Below, piece by piece: positions 1 to 8,315 of a DNA stretch of 55,918 bases; position 1 is the first letter of the stretch, and each line of letters starts with the position of its first letter. Source of the DNA: UBA6814 sp040753075 (GTDB lineage: Bacteria; Desulfobacterota; Desulfovibrionia; Desulfovibrionales; Desulfovibrionaceae); NCBI GenBank assembly GCA_040753075.1, contig JBFMHA010000017.1, positions 1-55,918 on the forward strand, read 5' to 3'. The notes below the pieces were generated by a model. The model was not told the origin of the DNA. It made no database searches and saw nothing but the letters and a program-made list of their open reading frames with translations. A program made the translations under genes and the position numbers.

Positions 1-93
1 CTGGATCGTGGTCCTGGGTCGGGCCTGGGGTTTGGCCTGGGGGCGGGCCTCGGGCTCGCCGGCCGGGTCCCGGTGTTTCCGCTTCTTGCCCAT
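1..93 (-). CDS. N-terminus of an unidentified protein (partial, runs off the window)
   Basis: An ATG at 93 on the minus strand is preceded by GGAG five bases upstream and opens 31 codons without a stop before the window edge. The visible residues begin MGKKRKHRD and continue with a Pro/Ala/Arg/Gln-rich stretch, so the N-terminus is strongly basic and probably disordered. It is divergent from corA, with about 135 bases between the two starts. Nothing visible identifies a family. Confidence 0.5.
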   Translation of the reverse strand, partial: MGKKRKHRDPAGEPEARPQAKPQARPRTTIQ

Positions 94-228
94 GGAGTCT
101 CCGCACGGCCCGGCCAGGGTGGGCAAGGCCGGGAAATGAGTGTAGAAAGGACCCGGAAACCGTCCGGGCGCGCGAGGGGTAGCCTAGCACAGGTTCGGGC
201 CCAGGGATAGGCCGGAAAAGGAGCGGAC

Positions 229-1293
229 ATGTTCGAGCAGATGAAGAAGCGCCTGCGCAAGACCGGAGCGCCGCCGGGCACCCTCGTCTACGTGGGGCGG
301 CCCAGGGATTTCGAGCCGCACGCGGTCCTGCTGTCCTTTTCCGCGGCCGGCCTGTCCGAACGCCGCCTGCTGGCCGCGGACCTGCCCGGCCTGGAGCTGC
401 CCGCGGACCGGGTGCACTGGGTGCGGGTGGTGGGCCTGCACGATCCCGACCTGGTGCGGGCCGTGGGCGAGCGGTTCAAGCTCCACCCCCTGTTCCTGGA
501 GGACGTGCTCAACACCGCCCAGCGGCCCAAGTTCCACGAGAGCGGGGACGTGCTCTCGGTGGTGGCCAAGGATGTGGAGTACGAGGCCGAGGCCGACGCG
601 GTGGTGAGCGAGCAGGTCTGCCTGTCCTGGGCCAGCGAGGCCCTGGTGAGCTTCCAGGAGGGCGAGCACGCGGCCTGGGACGTGGTGCGGGAGCGGCTGC
701 GCACCGGCCGCGGCCGGCTGCGCCAGAGCGGGTACGGCGCGCTCATGGCCGCGCTGCTGGACGGGCTGGTGGACGGCTGCCTGGAGGCCCTGGGCCGCAT
801 CAGCATCCAGGCCGAGGCCCTGGAGGACCAGGTCATGGAGCGGCAGAGCCAGGACCTGCTCTACGACATCTACGCCCTGCGCCGGGAGGCCATCTTCCTG
901 CGCGAGACCCTGTGGCCCTTCCGGGAGGCCGTGGGCCGGCTGGCCCGGGAGTTCGGCGACGAGGTGGAGGAGCACGCCGCCGCGGTGCTCAAGGACGTGT
1001 ACGACCACGCGGCCCAGGCCGTGGACGCGGCGCGCAGCCTGGCCGAGGTGGCCGGGGGCATGCTCCAGCTCTCCATCTCCCTGGCCGGCATGCGCATGAA
1101 CTCCATCATGAAGCTGCTCACCCTCATCACCACCATCTTCATCCCCCTCACCTTCATCGCCGGCATCTACGGCATGAACTTCCGGCACATGCCGGAACTG
1201 GACTGGGAATACGGCTACTTCGCGACCCTGGGCGCCATGCTCGTCCTGGGGGCGGGCATGGCCGTCTGGTTCGTGCGCAAGAAGTGGCTGTAG
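229..1293 (+). CDS. corA: CorA-family magnesium/cobalt channel
   Basis: This 354-residue protein matches the CorA/MIT layout: a long cytoplasmic alpha-beta and helical domain followed by two C-terminal membrane helices. The first helix ends in the diagnostic YGMN motif (IYGMNF, near residue 314), which forms the selectivity loop. The second helix is followed by a basic tail (VRKKWL). Family members are pentameric inner-membrane channels for Mg2+ and sometimes Co2+ or Ni2+. The ATG at 229 has an AAAGGAG-type site just upstream. The gene looks monocistronic, and a bulged hairpin plus T-run follows it at about 1326-1364. Substrate preference cannot be read from sequence. Confidence 0.93.
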   Translation: MFEQMKKRLRKTGAPPGTLVYVGRPRDFEPHAVLLSFSAAGLSERRLLAADLPGLELPADRVHWVRVVGLHDPDLVRAVGERFKLHPLFLEDVLNTAQRPKFHESGDVLSVVAKDVEYEAEADAVVSEQVCLSWASEALVSFQEGEHAAWDVVRERLRTGRGRLRQSGYGALMAALLDGLVDGCLEALGRISIQAEALEDQVMERQSQDLLYDIYALRREAIFLRETLWPFREAVGRLAREFGDEVEEHAAAVLKDVYDHAAQAVDAARSLAEVAGGMLQLSISLAGMRMNSIMKLLTLITTIFIPLTFIAGIYGMNFRHMPELDWEYGYFATLGAMLVLGAGMAVWFVRKKWL

Positions 1294-1325
1294 CCCTCCG
1301 GCCGCAGGGGCTCCGATCAGGGACG

Positions 1326-1364
1326 CCGGGCAGGTTTTCCTCCCGGGTGGGTCTGTTTTTATTT
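1326..1364 (+). terminator. probable intrinsic terminator of corA
   Basis: CCGGGCAGG and CCTCCCGG flank a TTTT loop and pair with one bulged base. A T-rich stretch (GTTTTTATTT) follows about ten bases later. The stem is short and the T-run is displaced, so this is a moderate call. Confidence 0.4.
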
Positions 1365-1394
1365 CTCCTTGCCGGGGTCGATATTGGCGGGTAT

Positions 1395-1407
1395 CGGAAC
1401 GGTTCCG
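1395..1407. promoter_or_regulatory. 13-bp palindrome upstream of the V4R-diguanylate cyclase pair
   Basis: CGGAACGGTTCCG is a perfect dyad around a central G, about 60 bases before the V4R start at 1467. Its position would suit an operator for the 1467-3031 operon. No matching regulator is visible nearby, and no clear promoter hexamers frame it. Confidence 0.3.
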
Positions 1408-1466
1408 ACCAGAGAACGTCGTCCGGGCCCTGCCCCGGGAGGCAAACCCGCTTCGGGAGGCGCGAC

Positions 1467-1988
1467 GTGTCGAACCGCAAGTACGCCTTTTCCTGGAACC
1501 TGATCGGCGACCTGGAACTGGGACGCCCGAACCTCGGCCCCAACACCCGGCTGGAGGTCTACCGGCTCATGCAGTTCACCCTGCGCGACGTGCTGGAGAA
1601 GGAGTTCGGATCCGGCAAGGCCGACGAGATCTTCTGCGAGGCCGGGAAGCTGGCGGGCGCGGAGTTCTACAAGAACGTCTTCGGAGGGATCGCGGACTTC
1701 AACGAGTTCGTGCGCAGCCTGCAGGCCACGCTCCGGGACATGGGCATCGGCATCCTGCGCGTGGAGAAGGCCGACCTGGAGGCCGGGTCCTTCATCCTCA
1801 CCGTGGACGAGGACCTGGACTGCTCCGGCCTGCCCGAGCTGGACTACGAGATCTGCGTGTACGACGAGGGATTCATCGCCGGGCTCCTGGAGAGCTTCAC
1901 CGGCCACCCCTTCAGGGTCAAGGAGGTGGACTGCTGGTGCACCGGCGGCCGGACCTGCCGCTTCACGGCTGAACTCATTCGGGATTGA
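1467..1988 (+). CDS. V4R (4-vinyl reductase-like) small-molecule sensor protein
   Basis: The 173-residue product ends in the V4R signature: a cysteine cluster (CWCTGGRTCRF) within about 20 residues of the C-terminus. V4R domains bind small hydrophobic ligands or metals in XylR/DmpR-type regulators and in bacteriochlorophyll-related proteins. Here the domain stands alone. I chose the GTG at 1467 because GGGAGG lies six bases upstream; the open frame runs further back but without another good start. Its stop codon overlaps the start of the diguanylate cyclase by TTGA, so the two are probably co-translated and this protein may sense for the cyclase (inference). The ligand is unknown. Confidence 0.75.
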   Translation: MSNRKYAFSWNLIGDLELGRPNLGPNTRLEVYRLMQFTLRDVLEKEFGSGKADEIFCEAGKLAGAEFYKNVFGGIADFNEFVRSLQATLRDMGIGILRVEKADLEAGSFILTVDEDLDCSGLPELDYEICVYDEGFIAGLLESFTGHPFRVKEVDCWCTGGRTCRFTAELIRD

Positions 1989-3031
1989 CCGTGCCCCGCC
2001 GTCAGGCAGAGCGGGGCGGAGCGGGCGCCGGCCGGGGGGGCGAGCCCCTGGAGAACGGGCCGCCGGCCGGGGCGTCCCCGGGGGAGGAGCGGCCGGAGGC
2101 GGGAAATCCCGGTACGGACGCCGGGGGCGGACTCGTCGCCGAGGCGGCGCGCGTCATCCGGGAGGCCCTGGACTCGCCCCGCCCTCCCTCCGGCCTTCCG
2201 GAGGCGCTGGCCGGCAATGCGGAGCTCCACCGCCTGCTGGCCGACGTCCAGGCCCTCCGGGAGTTCGTGTACGCCCTGGCCGACGGGGACCTGTCCGGGA
2301 CCCTCAAGGTCAAGGGCTTCCTGGCCGGGGCGCTGAAGCGGCTGCAGGCCCATCTCAAGCACGTCACCTGGCAGACCCAGATGGTGGCGGCCGGGGACTT
2401 CTCGCAGCGCCTCGACTTCATGGGGGAGTTCTCGACCGCCTTCAACGAGATGACCGTCCAGCTCGAACTGGCCATGCAGCAGATCCGGGACAGCGAGGAG
2501 CGCTACCGGCTGCTGGCCGCCGTGGACCAGTTGACCGGGCTGGACAACCGCCGCCACTTCTTCGAGCTGGCCGAGGACGCGTTCAATCGCGCCGAACGCT
2601 ACGCCCGCCCGGTGTCCCTGCTCCTGGTCGACCTGGACCACTTCAAGCAGGTCAACGACCGCTACGGGCACCCCTGCGGGGACGCGGTGCTGCGGGAGGC
2701 GGCCCAGCGGCTCAAGGCCAAGCTGCGGGACGTGGACCGGCTGTGCCGCTTCGGCGGCGAGGAGTTCATCGGGCTCCTGCCGGACGTGGACGTGCTGCAG
2801 GCCGCCCAGGCCGCGGAGCGGCTGCGCAGGAGCCTGGAGCAGGCCCCGGTCCTGTTCGAGGGGACGAGCATCCCCGTGACCGCCAGCTTCGGGGTGTCCG
2901 CCTACCAGGGGGCCGGCGCCTCCGGGCAGGTCCCGACCGAGGTCCTGGACAAGATCGTCGCCGCCGCCGACCGCGCCCTCTACGTCGCCAAGCGGAAGGG
3001 CCGCAACCAGGTGCAGGTCGAGATGGGCTAG
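1985..3031 (+). CDS. cytoplasmic HAMP-like/GGDEF diguanylate cyclase
   Basis: The C-terminal third is a complete GGDEF domain: DxLTGLxNRR start, DLDHFKxVND metal/substrate segment, and FGGEEF with the first Gly near residue 257. RDVD lies five residues before GGEEF, matching the inhibitory c-di-GMP I-site, so product inhibition is likely. A HAMP-like helix pair (AAGDFSQRL) precedes it, with a Pro/Gly/Ala-rich leader at the N-terminus. There is no membrane helix or signal peptide. The start is TTG at 1985 (TTGA overlap with the V4R gene) or GTG at 1991. It should convert two GTP into c-di-GMP, probably controlled by the V4R partner. Confidence 0.88.
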   Translation: MTVPRRQAERGGAGAGRGGEPLENGPPAGASPGEERPEAGNPGTDAGGGLVAEAARVIREALDSPRPPSGLPEALAGNAELHRLLADVQALREFVYALADGDLSGTLKVKGFLAGALKRLQAHLKHVTWQTQMVAAGDFSQRLDFMGEFSTAFNEMTVQLELAMQQIRDSEERYRLLAAVDQLTGLDNRRHFFELAEDAFNRAERYARPVSLLLVDLDHFKQVNDRYGHPCGDAVLREAAQRLKAKLRDVDRLCRFGGEEFIGLLPDVDVLQAAQAAERLRRSLEQAPVLFEGTSIPVTASFGVSAYQGAGASGQVPTEVLDKIVAAADRALYVAKRKGRNQVQVEMG

Positions 3032-3089
3032 CCGCGCCCGCGTCGGCGGCCCTGGCATGGGCGGCGGCCGGGGGCGCGTCGCGGGCGGG

Positions 3090-4241
3090 CTACCGGGCGG
3101 TGTTGAAGCCTCTCCCCGCCGTCTCCAGCACGATCTCCGCGGCCCTTCCGGCCGCGCCGGGGGGGCCGAGGATGTCGCGCAGGGGCGCGAGGGTCCGGCG
3201 GATGTCCTCCAGGCGGGAGGGGTGGTCCAGCCAGTCCCGGGCCTGGGCCGCGAGGTTGGCGGGGGTGGCCTGGTTCTGGAGGTATTCGGGGAACACCGGC
3301 TGGTCCAGGATGATGTTGGGCAGGCTCACGTACTTCACCTTCACGAACCGCTTGGCCAGGAAGAAGGTCAGGGGCGAGAGCCTGTAGGCCACGATGGTGG
3401 GCACGCCCAGGAGCGCGCTCTCCATGCTCACCGTGCCCGAGGCCGCCAGCAGGAACCCGCACTCCCGCATGTGCGCGTAGCGGTCCCGCGCGTCCAGCAC
3501 CTCCAGGGGCACGTGCCGGGGCCACAGCCCGCGCAGGGTCTTCTCCGCCACCCCGGGCGCGGCCACCGCCGCGAACCGCAGCTCGTCGTCCCGGTCGTAC
3601 AGCGCCTCGGCCGTCTGGCCGAACACCGGGGTCAGGGCCGTCACCTCCCCCCGCCGCGAGCCGGGCAGGACGCCGATGCGCTTCGGGTCCGGCCGGATGG
3701 CGTCCAGCTCCGGCCGGGTCAGCTCGGACAGGAGCGGATGCCCCACGTAGTCCGCCTGCACCTCGAACCGGGCGTAGAACTCCTTCTCGAACGGGAAGAT
3801 GCAGACCATGCGGTCCACGTGCTCCTTGATGAACTTGGCGCGGCCCTGCCGCCAGGCCCAGAGCTTGGGCGAGATGTAGTACACCACCGGGATGGAGAGC
3901 TCGTTGGCCATGCGCGCCACCCGGAAATTGAAGGCCGGCGCGTCGATGAGCACCACCACGTCGGGCCGCGCCGCGGCCAGGTTGGCCTTGAGCCGGCGCA
4001 GGAGCAGCGTGATGGAGCCGATCCGGGCCAGCACCTCGGTGAAGCCCATCACCGACAGCTCCTCGGTGCGGGCCACGGCCACCGCCCCGGCCGCGCGCAT
4101 GGCCGGCCCGGCCATGCCGGTGATGCGCGCCTGCGGCGACTGCCGCAGGATATCCCGAATGAGCAGCGCGCCGTGCACGTCGCCCGACGTCTCGCCGGCG
4201 TTGATCCAGATGAGGGGTGAGGGTAGGGCGGGCAGGCCCAT
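3090..4241 (-). CDS. lpxB: lipid-A-disaccharide synthase
   Basis: LpxB joins UDP-2,3-diacylglucosamine and lipid X (2,3-diacylglucosamine-1-phosphate) into the beta-1,6 disaccharide of lipid A at the inner membrane. The 383-residue length is normal for the family. The N-terminal AGETSGD motif (residues 15-21) is diagnostic. The central VLPGSRRGEV and the C-terminal SGTVSME and P-IVAYR segments belong to the GT19 fold. It converges with the diguanylate cyclase, and only 58 bases separate the stops. It stands away from lpxA/lpxD, unlike in many proteobacteria. Its presence shows the host is Gram-negative. Confidence 0.95.
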   Translation of the reverse strand: MGLPALPSPLIWINAGETSGDVHGALLIRDILRQSPQARITGMAGPAMRAAGAVAVARTEELSVMGFTEVLARIGSITLLLRRLKANLAAARPDVVVLIDAPAFNFRVARMANELSIPVVYYISPKLWAWRQGRAKFIKEHVDRMVCIFPFEKEFYARFEVQADYVGHPLLSELTRPELDAIRPDPKRIGVLPGSRRGEVTALTPVFGQTAEALYDRDDELRFAAVAAPGVAEKTLRGLWPRHVPLEVLDARDRYAHMRECGFLLAASGTVSMESALLGVPTIVAYRLSPLTFFLAKRFVKVKYVSLPNIILDQPVFPEYLQNQATPANLAAQARDWLDHPSRLEDIRRTLAPLRDILGPPGAAGRAAEIVLETAGRGFNTAR

Positions 4242-4397
4242 GCGGTGTCCTTGTGGGGCGTCGGCTCGGGAGGCTGGCCGACGCCGGATGCTTCATGTCG
4301 GGGCGCCGACGATCCGGCCGCCTTGCCGGGTCGTCCCATATGTCTTACCTTTTCGCCTCCGCGGCGTCAAAGCTCCCGGAAAAGGAACGCGCTCCCC

Positions 4398-5351
4398 ATG
4401 ACCCTCGACTCCCTGTGGCACACCCTGGGCTGGCCCCTCGCCCGGCTGGTCCTCTCCATCTCCGCGGGCCTGCTCATCGGCAACCTCATCGAGGCCCTGA
4501 ACTGGACCCGGGGCATGGCCCGCCTGGCCGCGCCGCTCACCCGCGCGGCCCGGCTCCAGGACATCTCCGGAGCGAGCTTCTCCATGGCCTTCTTCTCGGG
4601 CGTGGCCGCCAACACCATGCTGGCCGAGGCCTACGACCAGGGCCGGCTCACCGGCCGCGAGCTGGTGCTCACCAACCTCTTCAACTCCACGCCCACCTAC
4701 TTCACCCACCTGCCCACCATGTTCTTCATCACCGTGCCCTTCATCGGGGCCGCGGCCTGGACGTACGTGGGCCTGACCTTCCTGGCCGCGCTGCTGCGCA
4801 CCGCGTTCATCGTGCTCCTGGGCCGGCTCGTCCTGCCGCCCCTGGCCCCGGGCTGCATCCCCTGCCGCCTGGACGAGCGCAAGGCCGCAAGCTGGCGCGA
4901 GGCCTGGACCAAGTCCTGGGGGCGCTTCACCAAGCGCATCCGCAAGGTGCTGGTCGTCACCCTGCCCATCTACCTGCTCTTCGACGCGGCCAACCGCTTC
5001 GGCCTGTTCTCCCACCTGGAGCGCCTCATGGCCGAGCACATGCCCGCGCTCTCCTGGCTGCCGCCCCAGGCCCTGTCCATCGTGGCCTTCCACGTGGCCG
5101 CCGAGTTCAGCGCGGGCCTGGCCTCGGCCGGCGCGCTCCTGAACGCGGGCAGCCTGAGCCCGGAGCAGGTGGTCATGGCCCTCCTGGCGGGCAACCTCCT
5201 GTCCACGCCCATGCGCGCCTTCCGACACCAGTTCCCCTACTACGCCGGCATCTTCAACCCGCGCCTGGCCGCCCGGCTCATCGTCCACAACCAGGCCCTG
5301 CGGGTGGTCAGCCTGGCCCTGGTGGCCGCGGCCTATTACGCCGCCTCATGA
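4398..5351 (+). CDS. Gate-domain (nucleoside-recognition/spore-maturation-like) membrane protein
   Basis: The 317-residue hydrophobic protein has about seven or eight predicted membrane segments. Two related halves resemble the Gate domain of nucleoside transporters and SpmA/SpmB proteins, with small-residue-rich helices and SGVAANTM and AEFSAGLASAG segments at equivalent places. A polar loop with a CIPC pair (near residues 153-156) separates the halves. The start at 4398 was taken because AAAAGGA lies upstream; the frame is open further back without a good site. It is divergent from lpxB. The transported substrate, if any, is unknown. Confidence 0.7.
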   Translation: MTLDSLWHTLGWPLARLVLSISAGLLIGNLIEALNWTRGMARLAAPLTRAARLQDISGASFSMAFFSGVAANTMLAEAYDQGRLTGRELVLTNLFNSTPTYFTHLPTMFFITVPFIGAAAWTYVGLTFLAALLRTAFIVLLGRLVLPPLAPGCIPCRLDERKAASWREAWTKSWGRFTKRIRKVLVVTLPIYLLFDAANRFGLFSHLERLMAEHMPALSWLPPQALSIVAFHVAAEFSAGLASAGALLNAGSLSPEQVVMALLAGNLLSTPMRAFRHQFPYYAGIFNPRLAARLIVHNQALRVVSLALVAAAYYAAS

Positions 5352-5412
5352 AAAAGCGGCCGGCCGCGCCGCCCCCGCAGCCCGGCCGGCCGGCTTCGGT
5401 CCCGTTCGAAGA

Positions 5413-5468
5413 CTAGCTGGCTGTTGAAAAAAACAAAATTCGCAGGCCGTTTTTCAACGGCCGGCTAG
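5413..5468. repeat. CTAG-bounded inverted-repeat element, short form; also a leftward terminator
   Basis: The outer arms CTAGCTGGCTGTTGAAAAA and the complement of TTTTTCAACGGCCGGCTAG match at 17 of 19 positions, and both mismatches would be G-U pairs in RNA. Reading leftward from the aldolase, an inner hairpin GGCCGTT-GAAA-AACGGCC is followed by a T-rich run (TTTTGTTTTTTT), which suits intrinsic termination. The right-hand CTAG (5465-5468) contains the TAG stop of the aldolase gene. Related elements lie at 13587, 19510, 43629 and 52873. Confidence 0.75.
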
Positions 5469-6238
5469 GCCTCCTTGGCGCCCCCCGAGTGGACCAGGCC
5501 GCACAGTTCGGCCAGCGCGGCGAGCGGTTCGGCGTGCTGGAACACGTTGCGGCCGATGGCCGCGCCCATGGCCCCGGCCGACACGGCCTCGCCGACCATG
5601 CGCAGGAACGAGGGGAAGTCCGGCTGCACCGGGCCGCCGGCCACCAGCACCGGGGCCGGGCTGCACGCCACCGCCGCGGCGAAGGAGTCCCGGTCCCCGC
5701 TGTAGGGCGCGCACACCAGGTCCGCGCCCATCTCCGCGCCCAGGCGGATGCAGTGCCCCACCAGGGCCGGGTCCAGCTCGTTCACGATCTGGCCGCCCCG
5801 GGCGTAGACCACCGCCATCACCGGCAGCCCGAGCTGGTGCGCCTCGTCGGTCGCCAGGCCCAGGTCCGTGAGCATCCGGTCCTCCAGGTCGTTGCCGATG
5901 TTCACGTGCACGGCCACCGCGTCCGCGCCCAGGCGGTGGGCCTCGGTCGCGTTGCACACCAGGCTCTTGTTCCAGGAGGGCAGGCCGTGCTTGGTGCCGG
6001 CGGACAGGTTCACCAGCAGCCGCACGGACGGGTGCGCCGCGGGCCCCAGGCTGCGCGCCAGGCCCTTGTTCAGCACCACGCCCTGCACCCGGTGCTCGTG
6101 CACCTTGCCCAGGATGGCGGGGATATTCTCCATTCCCGGCGTCAGGCCCTCGGCCATGCCGTGGTCGAAGGGCAGGATCACCGCCCTGCCGCTCTCCGGG
6201 TCAAACAGCCGCGCCAGACGGCGGAGCGTGCCGATCAT
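5465..6238 (-). CDS. DhnA/LacD-type class I aldolase (possible ADH synthase or fructose-bisphosphate aldolase)
   Basis: This 257-residue TIM-barrel protein begins with the PFDHGM motif typical of archaeal-type class I fructose-bisphosphate aldolases and 2-amino-3,7-dideoxy-heptulosonate (ADH) synthases. The other strands fit: VLNKGLARS, DAVAVHVNIG, MAVVYARG, CAPYSGD (phosphate side) and a late GAAIGRNVFQ phosphate-binding loop. In many sulfate reducers a member of this family starts the alternative aromatic precursor pathway, usually beside a type II dehydroquinate synthase. No such partner is here, so the substrate is left open. The TAG stop lies in the CTAG of an inverted-repeat element. 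Confidence 0.8.
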   Translation of the reverse strand: MIGTLRRLARLFDPESGRAVILPFDHGMAEGLTPGMENIPAILGKVHEHRVQGVVLNKGLARSLGPAAHPSVRLLVNLSAGTKHGLPSWNKSLVCNATEAHRLGADAVAVHVNIGNDLEDRMLTDLGLATDEAHQLGLPVMAVVYARGGQIVNELDPALVGHCIRLGAEMGADLVCAPYSGDRDSFAAAVACSPAPVLVAGGPVQPDFPSFLRMVGEAVSAGAMGAAIGRNVFQHAEPLAALAELCGLVHSGGAKEA

Positions 6239-6293
6239 GCGTTGATACTCTCCCTCGGATGGGGTTGCAGAAAAAAGCCGGCGCGCCGCCGGC

Positions 6294-6488
6294 CTAGTAG
6301 TACCTGTCCATGTAGATCTCGCAGGGCTCCTGCTCCCGGGTCTGCTTGGTGGAGATGTCCGGGCCGGTCCGCGCGCCGGGCGCGGGCTTGGGACGCGCTC
6401 CGCGGATGGTGAACCGGCAGCGCCCCGGGCCGTCAGCCCGCTCGCCGCGCTCGTCCGCCACCTGGACGTTCCGCTCCACCTCGATCAT
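6294..6488 (-). CDS. small hypothetical protein (64 aa)
   Basis: An ATG at 6488 has GGGAG six bases upstream and opens a 64-codon frame ending in EIYMDRYY. It lies 55 bases upstream of the aldolase in the same direction, so the two may share a transcript. The N-terminus (MIEVERNVQV) could form a beta strand, and the middle is Arg/Gly/Pro-rich. No family is recognised. The ribosome-binding site and operon-like placement support it more than its composition does. Confidence 0.5.
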   Translation of the reverse strand: MIEVERNVQVADERGERADGPGRCRFTIRGARPKPAPGARTGPDISTKQTREQEPCEIYMDRYY

Positions 6489-6575
6489 GCGGTCTCCCTG
6501 TCGGGCTGACTCCCGTTTCCCTGGCCGCGCCCATCCGGACGCCGGCTCCCGGGCCCCGGGACGCCTCCGGCGATG

Positions 6576-8315
6576 CTACCCCTTTTCTCCGGCCGTGTAC
6601 ACCGGACCGGGCGCCCCGGGCAGGGGCAGGAGCATCTCCACCGTGGTCCCCCGGCCCGGCTGGCTGCTCACGGCCAGGGACCCGCCGTGCTCCTGGGCGA
6701 TGCGCTCGGCCCTGGGCAGGCCCAGGCCCACGCCCACGGTCTTGGTGGAGAAGAAGGGGTCCAGCACGTAGTCCAGCTCCGCCGCGGGGATGCCCCGGCC
6801 GTTGTCCGAAACCGTCAGGCGCAGCGCGTCCCCCTCCCGGGACGCGGACAGGCCGATCCAGCCGCGCGCTCCCTCCATGGCCTCCAGGGCGTTGGCCACC
6901 AGTTCGGCCAGGGCCTGGGCCATGAGCCCCCGGTCCAGGGGCGCGGCCATGGGCTCGGCCTCCACGTGCCAGTCCACGGCCTTGCCCAGCTCCGCGGCCT
7001 TCATCTCCCCGGCCGCGCGCGCCTCGTCCAGGAGCCCCGGCAGGGGGACCGGGGCGCGCGGGCCCAGGCGCAGGGCGCTGAAATCCACCACGGCCTGGGC
7101 GATGCCCTCGATGCGGGCGGCGGCCTGGGCTATGCCCTCCAGGTACTCGGCCTCGCGCGCCTCCCGGCCGGGCCGTCGGCGCAGCAGGTTGGCCAGCCCG
7201 GCGATGATGGTCACGGGATTGCGCAGCTGGTGGGACACGGCCCGGGAGATCTTCTGCAGGCTCTCGATGCGCTGCAGGTTCTGGCGCAGGGCCTCCTTGC
7301 CGGCCTTCTCCGCCTGGCGCAGGGCCTGCTCCGCCAGCAGGGCCTTCTCCTCGGCCTTGATGTTCAGGGCGATGTTGTCGAAGGCAACGGACACGTTGGC
7401 GAAGAAGATGTCCACCAGCTGGCGGTCCAGGTCGCTGAGGGGCCGGTACTCCTCGAAATAGATCACGCTGCGGGTCCCGGTGACGCTCTCGAAGTACTCC
7501 ACGTGGCTCGATCCCTTGCAGTACCGGCCCCGCCTCTGGACGAAGCTCTGGGCGATGCAGGCGCGCACGTCCTCGTCCGGGATGTCGTCCACGCGCCGGC
7601 GCACCAGCGAGGAGAACTTGCCGCAGGCGGCCTTGACCACCAGCCCGGCCTGGTCGCCCATGGCCGCCAGGCCCGGGGCCTGGCCGTACAGGGCGCTGCC
7701 GCCCAGGCTGAGCAGGGCCAGGAGCTGGGTGAGCACCCCGGAGGTGAACCGCTCCAGCGAGCCCAGGGTGAAGATGTCCGCCGAGGCGTCCAGGATGCGC
7801 TCCAGGCCCTGCCGGTTGGCCTCGATGGTGCGGATGTCGCAGTAGGTGCGCAGGGAGGCGACCATGACCGTGAACAGCTTCTGGGCCGTGATCTCGGTCT
7901 TCTCCTTGTAGTCGTTGATGTCGTACTCCACGATGACCTTGGCCTCGGGCGCGTGGCCGGGCTGGCCGGTGCGCAGGATGATGCGCGCGAACCGGTTCTT
8001 CAGCTCCTCCCGGATGTGCCGCACCAGGGTCAGGCCGCTGTCGTGCTCCTCCATCACCACGTCCAGCAGGATCACCGCCACGTCCGGGTGCGCGGCCAGC
8101 ATCTCCCGCGCCTGGCGGGCGGAATGGGCGCTCAGGAACTCCAGGCCGCGGCCGGCGTAGCGGAAGCCCGACAGCACCAGCCGGGTCACGTGGTGGACCT
8201 CCTCCTCGTCGTCCACGACGAGAACCTTCCAGCGCTCCTCCTGCGGCATCCGGTCCAGCCGGATCCCGGGGCCGGGCTCCTCGTCCGGGAAGAGCAGGTC
8301 GTCAGGCTCGTTCAT
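6576..8315 (-). CDS. receiver-DUF3369-like sensor histidine kinase
   Basis: The 579-residue soluble protein starts with a receiver domain: acidic pair DDEEE near residue 36, phospho-acceptor Asp85 in ILLDVV, and Lys in YKEKTE. Next comes a GAF-like module of the DUF3369 type often found after receivers (ILDASADIFTLGSLERFTSG). A coiled coil then leads to the dimerisation helix with His362 (SHQLRNP). The C-terminal ATPase has NALEA (N box), DNGRGIP (G1) and GVGLGLP (G2). It overlaps the start of the downstream-numbered membrane kinase gene by 14 bases, so the two are probably one operon and one phosphorelay. The output regulator is not in the window. Confidence 0.88.
   Translation of the reverse strand: MNEPDDLLFPDEEPGPGIRLDRMPQEERWKVLVVDDEEEVHHVTRLVLSGFRYAGRGLEFLSAHSARQAREMLAAHPDVAVILLDVVMEEHDSGLTLVRHIREELKNRFARIILRTGQPGHAPEAKVIVEYDINDYKEKTEITAQKLFTVMVASLRTYCDIRTIEANRQGLERILDASADIFTLGSLERFTSGVLTQLLALLSLGGSALYGQAPGLAAMGDQAGLVVKAACGKFSSLVRRRVDDIPDEDVRACIAQSFVQRRGRYCKGSSHVEYFESVTGTRSVIYFEEYRPLSDLDRQLVDIFFANVSVAFDNIALNIKAEEKALLAEQALRQAEKAGKEALRQNLQRIESLQKISRAVSHQLRNPVTIIAGLANLLRRRPGREAREAEYLEGIAQAAARIEGIAQAVVDFSALRLGPRAPVPLPGLLDEARAAGEMKAAELGKAVDWHVEAEPMAAPLDRGLMAQALAELVANALEAMEGARGWIGLSASREGDALRLTVSDNGRGIPAAELDYVLDPFFSTKTVGVGLGLPRAERIAQEHGGSLAVSSQPGRGTTVEMLLPLPGAPGPVYTAGEKG

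Noticed and set aside
184..1188. Long minus-strand frame opposite corA (334 codons)
   Set aside because: It is the complement-frame shadow of corA, with His/Gly/Gln-rich composition typical of shadows in high-GC DNA.
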